Part shown: positions 52,498 through 60,067 of the stretch, piece by piece
Position numbering within the stretch: position 1 is the first letter of the stretch
Layout of the letters: every line of letters begins with the position of its first letter
NCBI RefSeq assembly: GCF_044762655.1
Contig: NZ_JBIWER010000001.1
Location: forward strand, 558,001-622,000
From: Psychrobacillus sp044762655
Lineage (GTDB): Bacteria; Bacillota; Bacilli; Bacillales_A; Planococcaceae
Reading direction: 5' to 3'
DNA length: 64,000 bases
Made by a program: the position numbers and the translations under genes
The notes under the pieces: generated by a model
The model's input: the letters and a program-made list of their open reading frames with translations, nothing else
Told to the model about the DNA's origin: nothing
Databases searched by the model: none

Positions 52498-53465
52498 GTA
52501 GTGATTCCCTCTTTTACTTTCAAATTTGAATGTGTCGTAAGTAGGTGTCTAACCAATTCAGCATCTCGATCGATTACAAAACCATCAAAACTTTTACCTG
52601 GATAGTCATAGAAGCCTTTTCCGGATTTAACACCGATAGTTCCTTCTTCAACCTTTTGTTCAATTTTTTTAAAGGATCTGACACCAGACTCAATTTCCGG
52701 CTGAAGTCCATCCATTACAGCTTTCCATACATCCAAACCTCCGAAGTCCATAATTTTCAGAAGTCCACTTGTCGAAAAACGGAATCCCGGTCCTTCAAAA
52801 ATAGCGGTATCAAGATCCTTTTCAGACACCACACCATCTTCTATTAAGGAAAGAGCCTCTCTCACCATCGCAGCTTGTATTCTATTCGCAACGAGTCCAG
52901 CAACCTCTTTTTTCACTTCTATTGTTACTTTGTTTTTTTTCTCCAAAAAGGTTTTAACTTCATTGAAGACTTCATCGCTAGTATCACTTGATCTTAAAAG
53001 TTCTACTAATGGAACGATATGTGCCGGATTAAAGAAGTGCGTCAATAATGTTCGATCCTTATGTTTCGTCACATGTCTTGTAATATCTGAATACTTTAAA
53101 CTAGAAGTATTTGATGCCAGTATTGTTTTTGCTTCACAAATTTCATCTAATTCCTTGAATATATTTTGCTTTAAAGTTAAATTTTCGGTGACACTTTCAA
53201 TAACTAAATCGGCATTTGCTAAATCTCTGAAATCTGTCGTAAAGGTAATATGAGACATAACCTCTTCGTCTGTAAATCTAATATCGTAGCCTTCAGCACG
53301 AAACAAATTTAAATAAGTGTTGAATTTACCTTTTGCCACTTCTAACATTTGTTCAGAAATATCTACTAACTTCGTTTCTACTCCATTAATTGCAAACTGA
53401 AAAGCAATACCAAATCCCATCGTCCCTGCACCGATAACTCCTACTTTTCTGATCAAGCTGTTCAT
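52494..53465 (-). CDS. 3-hydroxyacyl-CoA dehydrogenase
   Basis: A 323-residue NAD-dependent dehydrogenase with GVIGAGTMGFGIAFQ at 9-23, the His in THFFNPAHI and the end GKGFYDYPGKS. It is a second, longer relative of the enzyme at 17142-17984. It is the middle gene of the ketone-body operon and may act on 3-hydroxybutyryl-CoA. Ribosome site AAAGGATGAAC precedes the ATG. Confidence 0.88.
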   Translation of the reverse strand: MNSLIRKVGVIGAGTMGFGIAFQFAINGVETKLVDISEQMLEVAKGKFNTYLNLFRAEGYDIRFTDEEVMSHITFTTDFRDLANADLVIESVTENLTLKQNIFKELDEICEAKTILASNTSSLKYSDITRHVTKHKDRTLLTHFFNPAHIVPLVELLRSSDTSDEVFNEVKTFLEKKNKVTIEVKKEVAGLVANRIQAAMVREALSLIEDGVVSEKDLDTAIFEGPGFRFSTSGLLKIMDFGGLDVWKAVMDGLQPEIESGVRSFKKIEQKVEEGTIGVKSGKGFYDYPGKSFDGFVIDRDAELVRHLLTTHSNLKVKEGITT

Positions 53466-53545
53466 CCTTTCTTAAAAGAACATTATTGCAATTATTAATG
53501 CTTGGTATCTCCATACCTAAGCCAACGGATGAGTTACCGTTACTC

Positions 53546-54208
53546 CTAATTGATCTCTACGGGAGTATTTAAATACTCCAATTGGAAGCCAATCTTTTCA
53601 CTTAATTCCTCAATGGAAATAGGCTCAATCAACTCTACTACTCTAGGTCCTTCCTCTGTAAATTTAAAAACTGCATAATCAGAGACAAATAAATCTACTC
53701 TACGAATTCCACTAGTTTTATACGTCAGTTTGTTCACTAATTTAGAAGTTCCATCTTTTGCAAATAGTGTGGCTGCTACAATAACTTTTTGAGCCCCAGT
53801 TACTAAGTCCATTGCTCCACCAACACCTAAGATTGGTTGGTTTGGAACAGCCCAGTTAGCAATTTCTCCGTTAATATCTACCTGAAGGATCCCTAGTACT
53901 GCGACATCTACATGGCCACCTCTGATTAACCCAAAGGAATCAGCACTATTAAAAAAAGATGCACTCTTCAAATAAGTTACTGGTTCTTTTCCTGCATTGA
54001 TCAAATCGATATCTAGATTTTCTTCCGTTGCTAGCGGCCCCATTCCGAGTAGGCCGTTTTCTGTCTGTAAGAAAACCTCCTTATCCTCTAAGTACTCGGA
54101 GACTAAAGTTGGGATACCTATTCCTAAATTGACTATTTGACCGTCCTTTAATTCTTCTGCAATTCTTTTAGCAATAACATGTCTTTTATCTTGACTCAAC
54201 ATATTCAC
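53546..54208 (-). CDS. scoB: 3-oxoacid CoA-transferase subunit B
   Basis: A 220-residue CoA-transferase subunit. The family start GQIVNLGIGIPTLVSEYL and the catalytic Glu in LQTENGLLGMGP are present, with GGAMDLVTGA later. With subunit A it transfers CoA from succinyl-CoA (or acetyl-CoA) to acetoacetate. It overlaps scoA by 23 bases. The following gap of 80 bp before the next gene holds a minor hairpin. Confidence 0.92.
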   Translation of the reverse strand: MNMLSQDKRHVIAKRIAEELKDGQIVNLGIGIPTLVSEYLEDKEVFLQTENGLLGMGPLATEENLDIDLINAGKEPVTYLKSASFFNSADSFGLIRGGHVDVAVLGILQVDINGEIANWAVPNQPILGVGGAMDLVTGAQKVIVAATLFAKDGTSKLVNKLTYKTSGIRRVDLFVSDYAVFKFTEEGPRVVELIEPISIEELSEKIGFQLEYLNTPVEIN

Positions 54209-54872
54209 TCCCTACTTTGGAATATTTACTTTGAACAACATAATCCACGTATGCATGAGGTGTGACAATATATTCTGGATCTAAATCTCCTACTTCTACA
54301 ATTTCATCTACTTCAGCAATAACAATTTTCCCGGCAGTAGCCATCATTGGATTAAAGTTTCTAGCTGTCGTATGGTATATCAAATTTCCGAGTCGATCCG
54401 CTTTAGCGGCTTTAATAATTGCGACATCACCTTTAATCGCCTTCTCAAAAATATATCTTTCTCCATCTATTACTCGTTCCTCTTTACCTTCTGCTAATTC
54501 GGTTCCAACAGCAGTCTTTGTATAAAAGCCACCGATTCCGGCTCCACCACAACGAATAGCTTCAGCTAATGTACCTTGTGGTAATAATTCAATCTCCAAT
54601 TCCCCTTTTGACCAAGCAATTACTGCTTCTCTATTAATAGAAAAGAATGAACCTATTGCTTTTTTTATTTTCCCTTGGATAAATAGTTTATGTAAGCCCT
54701 GGCCAAGATCCCCCAGGTTATTACTCACTACAGTTAAATCTGTAATATCCGTTTCTAGTAGTTCATCAATTACAGTTAGAGCTGTGCCCGATAAACCAAA
54801 CCCTCCCGATAAAATCTGATCCCCACTTTTAAACAACTTTCGAATTTCATGCGATTCAACAACTTTATCCAT
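54186..54872 (-). CDS. scoA: 3-oxoacid CoA-transferase subunit A
   Basis: A 228-residue CoA-transferase subunit A. The motif LSGGFGLSGTALTVIDELL and the GAGIGGFYTKTAVGT segment are typical. The ATG at 54872 is chosen since AGGAGG is 6 bases upstream; a frame reaching 54959 adds unconserved residues. It is the first gene of a six-gene operon (scoA-scoB-hbd-bdh-thl-MFS) with a cre-like site 31 bp upstream and a TetR gene divergent. Confidence 0.92.
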   Translation of the reverse strand: MDKVVESHEIRKLFKSGDQILSGGFGLSGTALTVIDELLETDITDLTVVSNNLGDLGQGLHKLFIQGKIKKAIGSFFSINREAVIAWSKGELEIELLPQGTLAEAIRCGGAGIGGFYTKTAVGTELAEGKEERVIDGERYIFEKAIKGDVAIIKAAKADRLGNLIYHTTARNFNPMMATAGKIVIAEVDEIVEVGDLDPEYIVTPHAYVDYVVQSKYSKVGSEYVESR

Positions 54873-54903
54873 TTTCATCCTCCTATTGTTTAATACGGTC
54901 TCA

Positions 54904-54917
54904 GGTAAGCGCTTTCT
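54904..54917 (-). promoter_or_regulatory. cre-like site upstream of scoA
   Basis: GGTAAGCGCTTTCT matches the cre consensus TGWAARCGYTWNCW at 13 of 14 positions (first base differs). It lies 31 bp upstream of scoA, so catabolite repression by CcpA is probable. Confidence 0.6.
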
Positions 54918-54986
54918 TTTTTCAATGTATTGAAATAGAATTAAAACTATCATTCTCATTAGTTATTATGTTTATTATTTTAAAAC

Positions 54987-55000
54987 TAGACCGTGGTCTA
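54987..55000. promoter_or_regulatory. TetR-type operator between scoA and tetR
   Basis: TAGACC-GT-GGTCTA has two 6-bp arms in exact inverted repeat. It is in the divergent spacer 50 bp before the TetR start, and overlaps the likely promoter region (TATAAT at 55005). It fits a TetR-family site that controls both directions. Confidence 0.6.
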
Positions 55001-55049
55001 ATATTATAATTATTGATACTATTCTGTCAATATACATTGGAGGAATTTT

Positions 55050-55649
55050 ATGACTAAACTAGCGAAAAAACAGCTTAGGGGAGAAAAAACCAAGAAAAAG
55101 ATTTTAGAAGTTGCTTTAAAGCTTTTTGCAGAAAAAGGATTTAATAAAGTGACTGTTGACGCTATAGTAAAGAAAAGTAATACGTCAAAAGGTTCCTTTT
55201 ATCAGCATTTTAGGACAAAATCAGATGTTTTCTTAGAGCGATTTAAAGAAGTTGATACGTTTTACTTGGAAGTATACAAATCTTTCCCCCCCAACATGGA
55301 CCCGATCGAAAAACTATCTATTTTCACGCAGAAATTGATGCGTTTTTTAGAGGATGAGATGGGGAAAGACTTGATGAAGGTTATATATAGTGCCGCATTG
55401 GAATCGGACGAGCATACATACTTTTTAGAATCCAATCGTTATCTTTTTAAAATCCTGCGCGGATTATTAGAAGAAGCTATTGAAAAAGATAGAATCGATC
55501 CAGCGTTTTCAATAGATGATTTGTTAACGATGGTTACCCAAGCCTATATGGGAGCAATATATCATTGGGGATTGCAGACTACAGATAGAAGTTTAGAGTC
55601 GTTTTCTATACCGCTTATGCAAACTTTACTGAAGGGTGTTTCCAAGTAA
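55050..55649 (+). CDS. TetR/AcrR-family regulator, divergent from the sco operon
   Basis: A 199-residue TetR-family protein; the helix-turn-helix is seen as FNKVTVDAIVKKSNTSKGSFYQHFRTKSDVF (about residues 30-60). The rest is the helical ligand domain. It is divergent from scoA with a palindrome in the gap, so control of the 3-hydroxybutyrate/acetoacetate operon is likely. AGGAG lies 8 bases before the start. The ligand is unknown. Confidence 0.88.
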   Translation: MTKLAKKQLRGEKTKKKILEVALKLFAEKGFNKVTVDAIVKKSNTSKGSFYQHFRTKSDVFLERFKEVDTFYLEVYKSFPPNMDPIEKLSIFTQKLMRFLEDEMGKDLMKVIYSAALESDEHTYFLESNRYLFKILRGLLEEAIEKDRIDPAFSIDDLLTMVTQAYMGAIYHWGLQTTDRSLESFSIPLMQTLLKGVSK

Positions 55650-55705
55650 TTAATTTTGTAGGTACCGGGTACTTTTATTTCACAAAAGGACGTCCTGAAT
55701 GTGTT

Positions 55706-55869
55706 TACTTGCGCTCGATTGGTGAATACTCGCTCTCGATCAGGTGGTACTCTCGGTTTGGGCTTATTTACTCTCGGTCTCTCTTTGTTTACTCCCTTGA
55801 GGGAGATTTACTCTCGGAGCCGGGACGGTTACTCTCGCTCAGGCAAGATTTACTCTCGGAACTGGAGTT
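55706..55869. repeat. array of eight units, 21-bp period, with TACTCTCGG anchor
   Basis: TACT boxes start at 55706, 55727, 55748, 55769, 55790, 55809, 55830 and 55851. Steps are 21 bp except for two shortened units of 19 bp (55790 and 55851). Five boxes read TACTCTCG, four of them TACTCTCGG; the first is TACTTGCG, as in the other array. Sequences between boxes are unrelated. A degenerate ninth box TATTCC starts at 55870. The array lies just beyond the terminator that follows the transketolase gene. Reading it as protein gives heptad-like repeats that the 19-bp units break. Confidence 0.93.
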
Positions 55870-55884
55870 TATTCCATTTTATGA

Positions 55885-55935
55885 CCAAAAAAATAACTCA
55901 CCTTTCCTCCAATTGGATGAAAGGTGAGTTTTTAA
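55885..55935. terminator. bidirectional terminator between repeat array and transketolase gene
   Basis: AACTCACCTTTC and GAAAGGTGAGTT form a perfect 12-bp stem, with an A-run on the left and a T-run on the right. It serves the minus-strand transketolase genes. Confidence 0.88.
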
Positions 55936-55994
55936 ACTTCAAAAGTACATTTCCCTGCTCATTTGCGGGAGAGGCTATTGGCTGTAGTTTAATA

Positions 55995-56924
55995 TCAGAA
56001 GAGTTTGCTACTCAGCGCAACTATGGACTTTCTAATTTTCTCCACCGAAAGTCCGCTTGCCTCTAGCAACTCCTCATCCGTCCCACAACCAAAAAAACTA
56101 TCGGGAACACCAATTCTATAGAGTCTCTTTGGTAATTCTTCCGATAAAATTTCTGAAACGATACTTCCAAGTCCACCACGTATGTAATGTTCCTCCACAG
56201 TTACTACTAGTGGAACTTTTCTAGCACCTTCCAATAACAATTCTTTGTCAAATGGCTTTAATGTCGGAAAATGCTGGTGAGCAATTGACATATCTTCCAT
56301 TTGTTTAATAGCTTCAGCTACTCGGTTGGTCATGCTCCCAGTAGTTACCATTAAGACGTCTGTACCTTCCCTTAGCGTTTTACCCTTGCCGATTTCAAAC
56401 TCCGAATCAGGTAAAAATAAGGGTATCGTTTCATCTCTAGTTAACCTTAAATACATAGGTCCAGTATTTTTATGCATGGCGTTCATAGCAGCTACTGTTT
56501 CGCCAGCATCGCCAGGGGCAATGACAGTCATATTTGGAATTGTTGTCATGATGGCTATATCGTCTAAAGAATGATGCGTCTTACCAGTGTTGCTTGTAAG
56601 CAATCCACTATAACTGCCAACTAACTTTACATCGAAATTGGTCTGGGCAACACTTATTACAATTTGGTCCAACGCTCTTTTCGTTAAAAATGTGGCAAAG
56701 CTGCACACCCATGGCTGAAACCCTATCGAGGCTAAACCAGCTGCAACGCCAACCATATTTTGTTCCGCAATCCCCATTTGTAAAAAGGAATCTACTGTTT
56801 CTTTCTCTATAGAATCTAGACGCGTTGAGTTTCCAAGATCTCCATCTAGAGCAAGAACTTTGGAATCATCTTGTGCTAATTGCGCCAAGTGCTTTCCAAA
56901 TTGGTCACGTACACTTATCGACAT
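55995..56924 (-). CDS. transketolase, C-terminal subunit
   Basis: A 309-residue protein with the pyrimidine-binding and C-terminal transketolase domains. GIAEQNMVGVAAGLASIG (with the cofactor-activating Glu) and the TGKTHHSLDDIAIM segment are clear. It works with the N-terminal subunit encoded 5 bases upstream to move two-carbon ketol units between sugar phosphates. Split transketolases are common beside PTS genes in Firmicutes. It is the last gene of the ula-tkt operon. Confidence 0.92.
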   Translation of the reverse strand: MSISVRDQFGKHLAQLAQDDSKVLALDGDLGNSTRLDSIEKETVDSFLQMGIAEQNMVGVAAGLASIGFQPWVCSFATFLTKRALDQIVISVAQTNFDVKLVGSYSGLLTSNTGKTHHSLDDIAIMTTIPNMTVIAPGDAGETVAAMNAMHKNTGPMYLRLTRDETIPLFLPDSEFEIGKGKTLREGTDVLMVTTGSMTNRVAEAIKQMEDMSIAHQHFPTLKPFDKELLLEGARKVPLVVTVEEHYIRGGLGSIVSEILSEELPKRLYRIGVPDSFFGCGTDEELLEASGLSVEKIRKSIVALSSKLF

Positions 56925-56929
56925 GTCGT

Positions 56930-57766
56930 TTACCCTCTCTCTTCTAGTTCAGTTAAAGCCATAATATACTCCTCATCATTTGGAGCTTTAGAATGCCAAA
57001 CATAATTATTTTCCATAAAATGAACACCCTTACCTTTTGTCGTATTGGCAATAATCGCTTTAGGACGACCATTCCGCATACTCTTCACTTCAGTTAACAC
57101 ATGTATTAAATCTTCCATATAATGCCCGTCTACTTCCCATGTGTCAAATCCAAAACTGTCGAATTTTCTTTTTCCATTACTCTCTGGTTTCATTCTGCCA
57201 TGACCATTTTTCCAACCATATTGCTGCAGACCGTTTTGATCCATAATAACTATCAAATTATCTAACTTATATTTTCCTGCTATATTTGCCGCTTCCCAAA
57301 TTTGACCTTCCTGAGATTCTCCATCTCCTATCAAACAATACACACGTAAACCTTTCTTCAACCTCTTCGCACCAATTGCTATACCAACCGCCGCAGATAA
57401 ACCCTGTCCCAAAGAACCTGTTGACATATCTAGCGCATCTAACTTGGTCATATCTGGATGTGCCTGTAGACGTGATTCATATTGGTCGAAGGTTTTAAGT
57501 TCCTCTTCGGAAATGTATCCCCTCAGTGCAAGTGTCGCATATAGCCCCAATGCCGTATGCCCCTTTGATAAAACAAATCGATCTCTATCCTCCCATTTAG
57601 GGTTAGACGGATCGATAGATAAGTGATAAAAAAATAGACTAACTAAAATATCCGCACAGGATAGAGACCCACCAACATGCCCCTGTTTTTTATAATAGGC
57701 AGTAGATAATATCCTTTTTCTAAGTACTGTAGCTGTCAGCTTTAGTTGTTCAATCGATTGTACCAA
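56930..57766 (-). CDS. transketolase, N-terminal subunit
   Basis: A 278-residue protein with the thiamine diphosphate-binding domain. The motif GDGESQEGQIWEAANIAGKYKLDNLIVIMDQNG (Mg and thiamine diphosphate) and early GHVGGSLSCADILVSLFF are clear. It overlaps nothing but is only 5 bases before the C-terminal subunit, so they are co-translated. The upstream hairpin separates it from the PTS genes. Confidence 0.92.
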   Translation of the reverse strand: MVQSIEQLKLTATVLRKRILSTAYYKKQGHVGGSLSCADILVSLFFYHLSIDPSNPKWEDRDRFVLSKGHTALGLYATLALRGYISEEELKTFDQYESRLQAHPDMTKLDALDMSTGSLGQGLSAAVGIAIGAKRLKKGLRVYCLIGDGESQEGQIWEAANIAGKYKLDNLIVIMDQNGLQQYGWKNGHGRMKPESNGKRKFDSFGFDTWEVDGHYMEDLIHVLTEVKSMRNGRPKAIIANTTKGKGVHFMENNYVWHSKAPNDEEYIMALTELEERG

Positions 57767-57788
57767 TGAAATACCTCTCCTTTAAAAA

Positions 57789-57826
57789 TAGGTAACCCTC
57801 TTCTTAACTCAAAAGAAGGCTACCTA
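57789..57826 (-). terminator. terminator or attenuator between ulaA and transketolase genes
   Basis: An imperfect stem TAGGTA...TTCTT with AAGAA...TACCTA is followed on the minus strand by T-rich sequence. It would reduce transcription from the PTS genes into the transketolase genes. Confidence 0.55.
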
Positions 57827-57833
57827 AAAATTT

Positions 57834-59099
57834 TCAGCTAAATAGATTTGCGATGAATCCAATAATAATGCCGATTACACCAAAATCTGAATCACCAAAT
57901 GTTGTATTAGCAAAACCGAGCTCTCCCAAAACTGGCAATAAAAATGCTGGCAAGAAGCTGATTAAAACACCATTTACAAATCCTCCGGCAGCAGCACCAA
58001 TTCTACCTCCTGTTGCATTACCGAATACTCCTGCACCTGCTCCAGTAAAGAAGTGAGGAACAAGTCCTGGAATGATGAGTGGCAATGATAAGACACCTAA
58101 AAACGCCATACTAATAAGCCCTCCAGCAAAGCTGAAAAGGAAACCAATCATTACAGCAGTAGGTGCAAATGGAAATACAATCGGTATATCTAGTGCAGGT
58201 TTTGCACCGGGAACAAGTTTATCTGCAATACCTTTAAATGCCGGCACGATTTCATTTAGAATCATACGTACACCGAGTAAAATAATACTTAAGCCTGCAG
58301 CAAATGTAATACCTTGCATAATACTGAACATAATATAGTTTTGATCTCCAGAGAAATTAGACACCACATCTGATCCTGCTAGAACAGCTAAAATGATGAA
58401 AATAGCTATCATTGTTAAAGCAGTAGATATCAAAGAATCCTTCAGAAATGACCATTTCTCTGAGATTTTAATATCCTCTGTGGATTTCGCTTTATTGCCA
58501 AACCATTTCCCTATTAAACCAGCAGAAATATAACCAAACGTCCCAAAGTGACCAATCGCAATATCGTCATTTCCAGTAACTTTCCTCATAAATGGTTGAC
58601 CGAGTGCTGGCATCAAAACCATGAAAAAGCCTAAAAGTAAGGAACCAACAATTACCAAAGTAGCCCCTTCCATGCCAGCTGTTCCTAAAACAGCAGATAA
58701 CAGTGCAGCCATAAAGAATGTATGATGTCCGGTTAAAAAGATATATTTCCAAGGAGTAAAACGAGCAAATAATATATTCGCAACAAATCCAAACCCCATA
58801 ATAAGTGCTGTTTCCGTACCAAACATTTGCTGAGCAATAGCAACTACCGCTTCATTATTCGGAATTACACCTTGAATATTAAAAGCTTCTTCAATAATTC
58901 CACCTAACGAATCTAAAGAACCTATAATGACCCCTGCACCAGCACCTAAAATAAGCAAACCAATAATACTTTTAAGAGTCCCAGACATTACTTTTGTAGC
59001 AGCAGCACGTTGAGCAACAAGTCCAATCAACACCATTAAACCAACTAACACAGCAGGAATGCTTAAAATTTCATTCATTAAGAATTCAAAAAAAGCCAT
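57834..59099 (-). CDS. PTS ascorbate-type EIIC (UlaA-like)
   Basis: A 421-residue membrane permease of the UlaA/SgaT family with about ten hydrophobic spans; motifs are TGHHTFFMAALL and GLVPHFFTGAGAGVFGNATGG. With UlaB and UlaC it imports and phosphorylates a sugar or sugar acid. No ascorbate 6-phosphate lactonase or decarboxylase genes are present, so the sugar may differ from ascorbate. Neighbouring transketolase suggests a pentose or pentitol phosphate product. Confidence 0.88.
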   Translation of the reverse strand: MAFFEFLMNEILSIPAVLVGLMVLIGLVAQRAAATKVMSGTLKSIIGLLILGAGAGVIIGSLDSLGGIIEEAFNIQGVIPNNEAVVAIAQQMFGTETALIMGFGFVANILFARFTPWKYIFLTGHHTFFMAALLSAVLGTAGMEGATLVIVGSLLLGFFMVLMPALGQPFMRKVTGNDDIAIGHFGTFGYISAGLIGKWFGNKAKSTEDIKISEKWSFLKDSLISTALTMIAIFIILAVLAGSDVVSNFSGDQNYIMFSIMQGITFAAGLSIILLGVRMILNEIVPAFKGIADKLVPGAKPALDIPIVFPFAPTAVMIGFLFSFAGGLISMAFLGVLSLPLIIPGLVPHFFTGAGAGVFGNATGGRIGAAAGGFVNGVLISFLPAFLLPVLGELGFANTTFGDSDFGVIGIIIGFIANLFS

Positions 59100-59112
59100 A
59101 CCTCTATCCTCC

Positions 59113-59382
59113 TTATATGTTTAATACTGATTCCAAACCAGCTCTTACTTCATTGGTATCTGCAATATTTTTAACACTAACTACTTTCACTTTTCCTCCC
59201 TCTAATTGTCTTGCAAATTCTTCGTTAGTGAATATGAAATCGGCATAGGTACTCGTTGCTGTGGTAAAATCGGCAGTTTCTACATCCGCTGTAATACCTT
59301 TTTCCTTTAGTACTTTTTCGATTGTCATTTTCAACATCATGCTAGACCCAAAGCCCATTCCGCATACTGCTAAGATTTTCAT
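59113..59382 (-). CDS. PTS ascorbate-type EIIB (UlaB-like)
   Basis: An 89-residue EIIB subunit. The phosphorylated Cys is Cys7 in ILAVCGMGFGSSMM. It is between the EIIC and EIIA genes and passes phosphate from EIIA to the sugar. Length and motif are normal for the family. Confidence 0.9.
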   Translation of the reverse strand: MKILAVCGMGFGSSMMLKMTIEKVLKEKGITADVETADFTTATSTYADFIFTNEEFARQLEGGKVKVVSVKNIADTNEVRAGLESVLNI

Positions 59383-59384
59383 GT

Positions 59385-59834
59385 CTAATGCTCCTCTTTC
59401 TCATTGAATAACTGAAGAATTTCGTCATGCTCTGTTGCATTTTTTAATTGCTCTATCGAATTCGCTTTTGAAATCACCTCCGCAACTTTTTGTAAAATGT
59501 CGATATGCGATTCACTATTTAATGCGGCCAAGCCGATTAATACCTTAAATTCTTTACCAGGTTCAAAAGCGACTTCCTTGTTTAAAACGACAAGACTAAT
59601 ACCCTCTTGAATAACCCCATCTTCGGGACGTGCGTGAGGCATAGCTATACCAGGTGCTATTAAAATATAAGGTCCGAGTTCATGAATATTGCTGATCATT
59701 GCATCTACATAAGTCGGATTTACTTTTCCCATTTTCACAAGTATTTCTCCGCAAATACGTACAGCATGTTCCCAGTCTTTCGCTGTAACATCTAGCATTA
59801 TCGCTTGTTTTTCTAGTACTCTACGATTCAGCAT
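59385..59834 (-). CDS. PTS EIIA of the fructose/mannitol type (UlaC-like)
   Basis: A 149-residue EIIA subunit. The phospho-acceptor is His67 in APGIAMPHARPEDG, as in FruA-type EIIA. It is the first gene of the operon and is 2 bases before the EIIB gene. No BglG-type antiterminator or regulator is visible next to the operon. Confidence 0.9.
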   Translation of the reverse strand: MLNRRVLEKQAIMLDVTAKDWEHAVRICGEILVKMGKVNPTYVDAMISNIHELGPYILIAPGIAMPHARPEDGVIQEGISLVVLNKEVAFEPGKEFKVLIGLAALNSESHIDILQKVAEVISKANSIEQLKNATEHDEILQLFNEKEEH

Positions 59835-59912
59835 TTATTCTCCTTTGTTGCTTTTTGTATTATATGCTTGTTTAACAATGAACATGAGAGGGACCGTAAG
59901 CTTAAAAATACG

Positions 59913-59953
59913 AAAAGCCGCAAGAAGTGATTAGTTCACTTCTTACGACTTTT
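59913..59953 (-). terminator. terminator after the muconate-semialdehyde dehydrogenase gene
   Basis: AAGAAGTGA pairs with TCACTTCTT, extended by imperfect base pairs to AAAAG/CTTTT. The minus-strand transcript then runs into T-rich sequence, about 115 bases past the stop at 60068. Confidence 0.65.
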
Positions 59954-60067
59954 GATAAATGACTAGTCTTAATGCTGGGGCATATCTTTATTTGAAAAAC
60001 TCAACAAGTACCTTAGCCAATCTAAATATCCCTTATTTTCAATCCCTGAGATATTAGCGAGGGTACT

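Noticed and set aside
55701..56066. Plus-strand frames across the 21-bp array that look like heptad-repeat proteins (YSRSRDG-like)
   Set aside because: The 21-bp period mimics a 7-codon repeat, but two 19-bp units break the frame, there is no ribosome site, and the frames run into a terminator and antisense of the transketolase gene. Non-coding is more likely.
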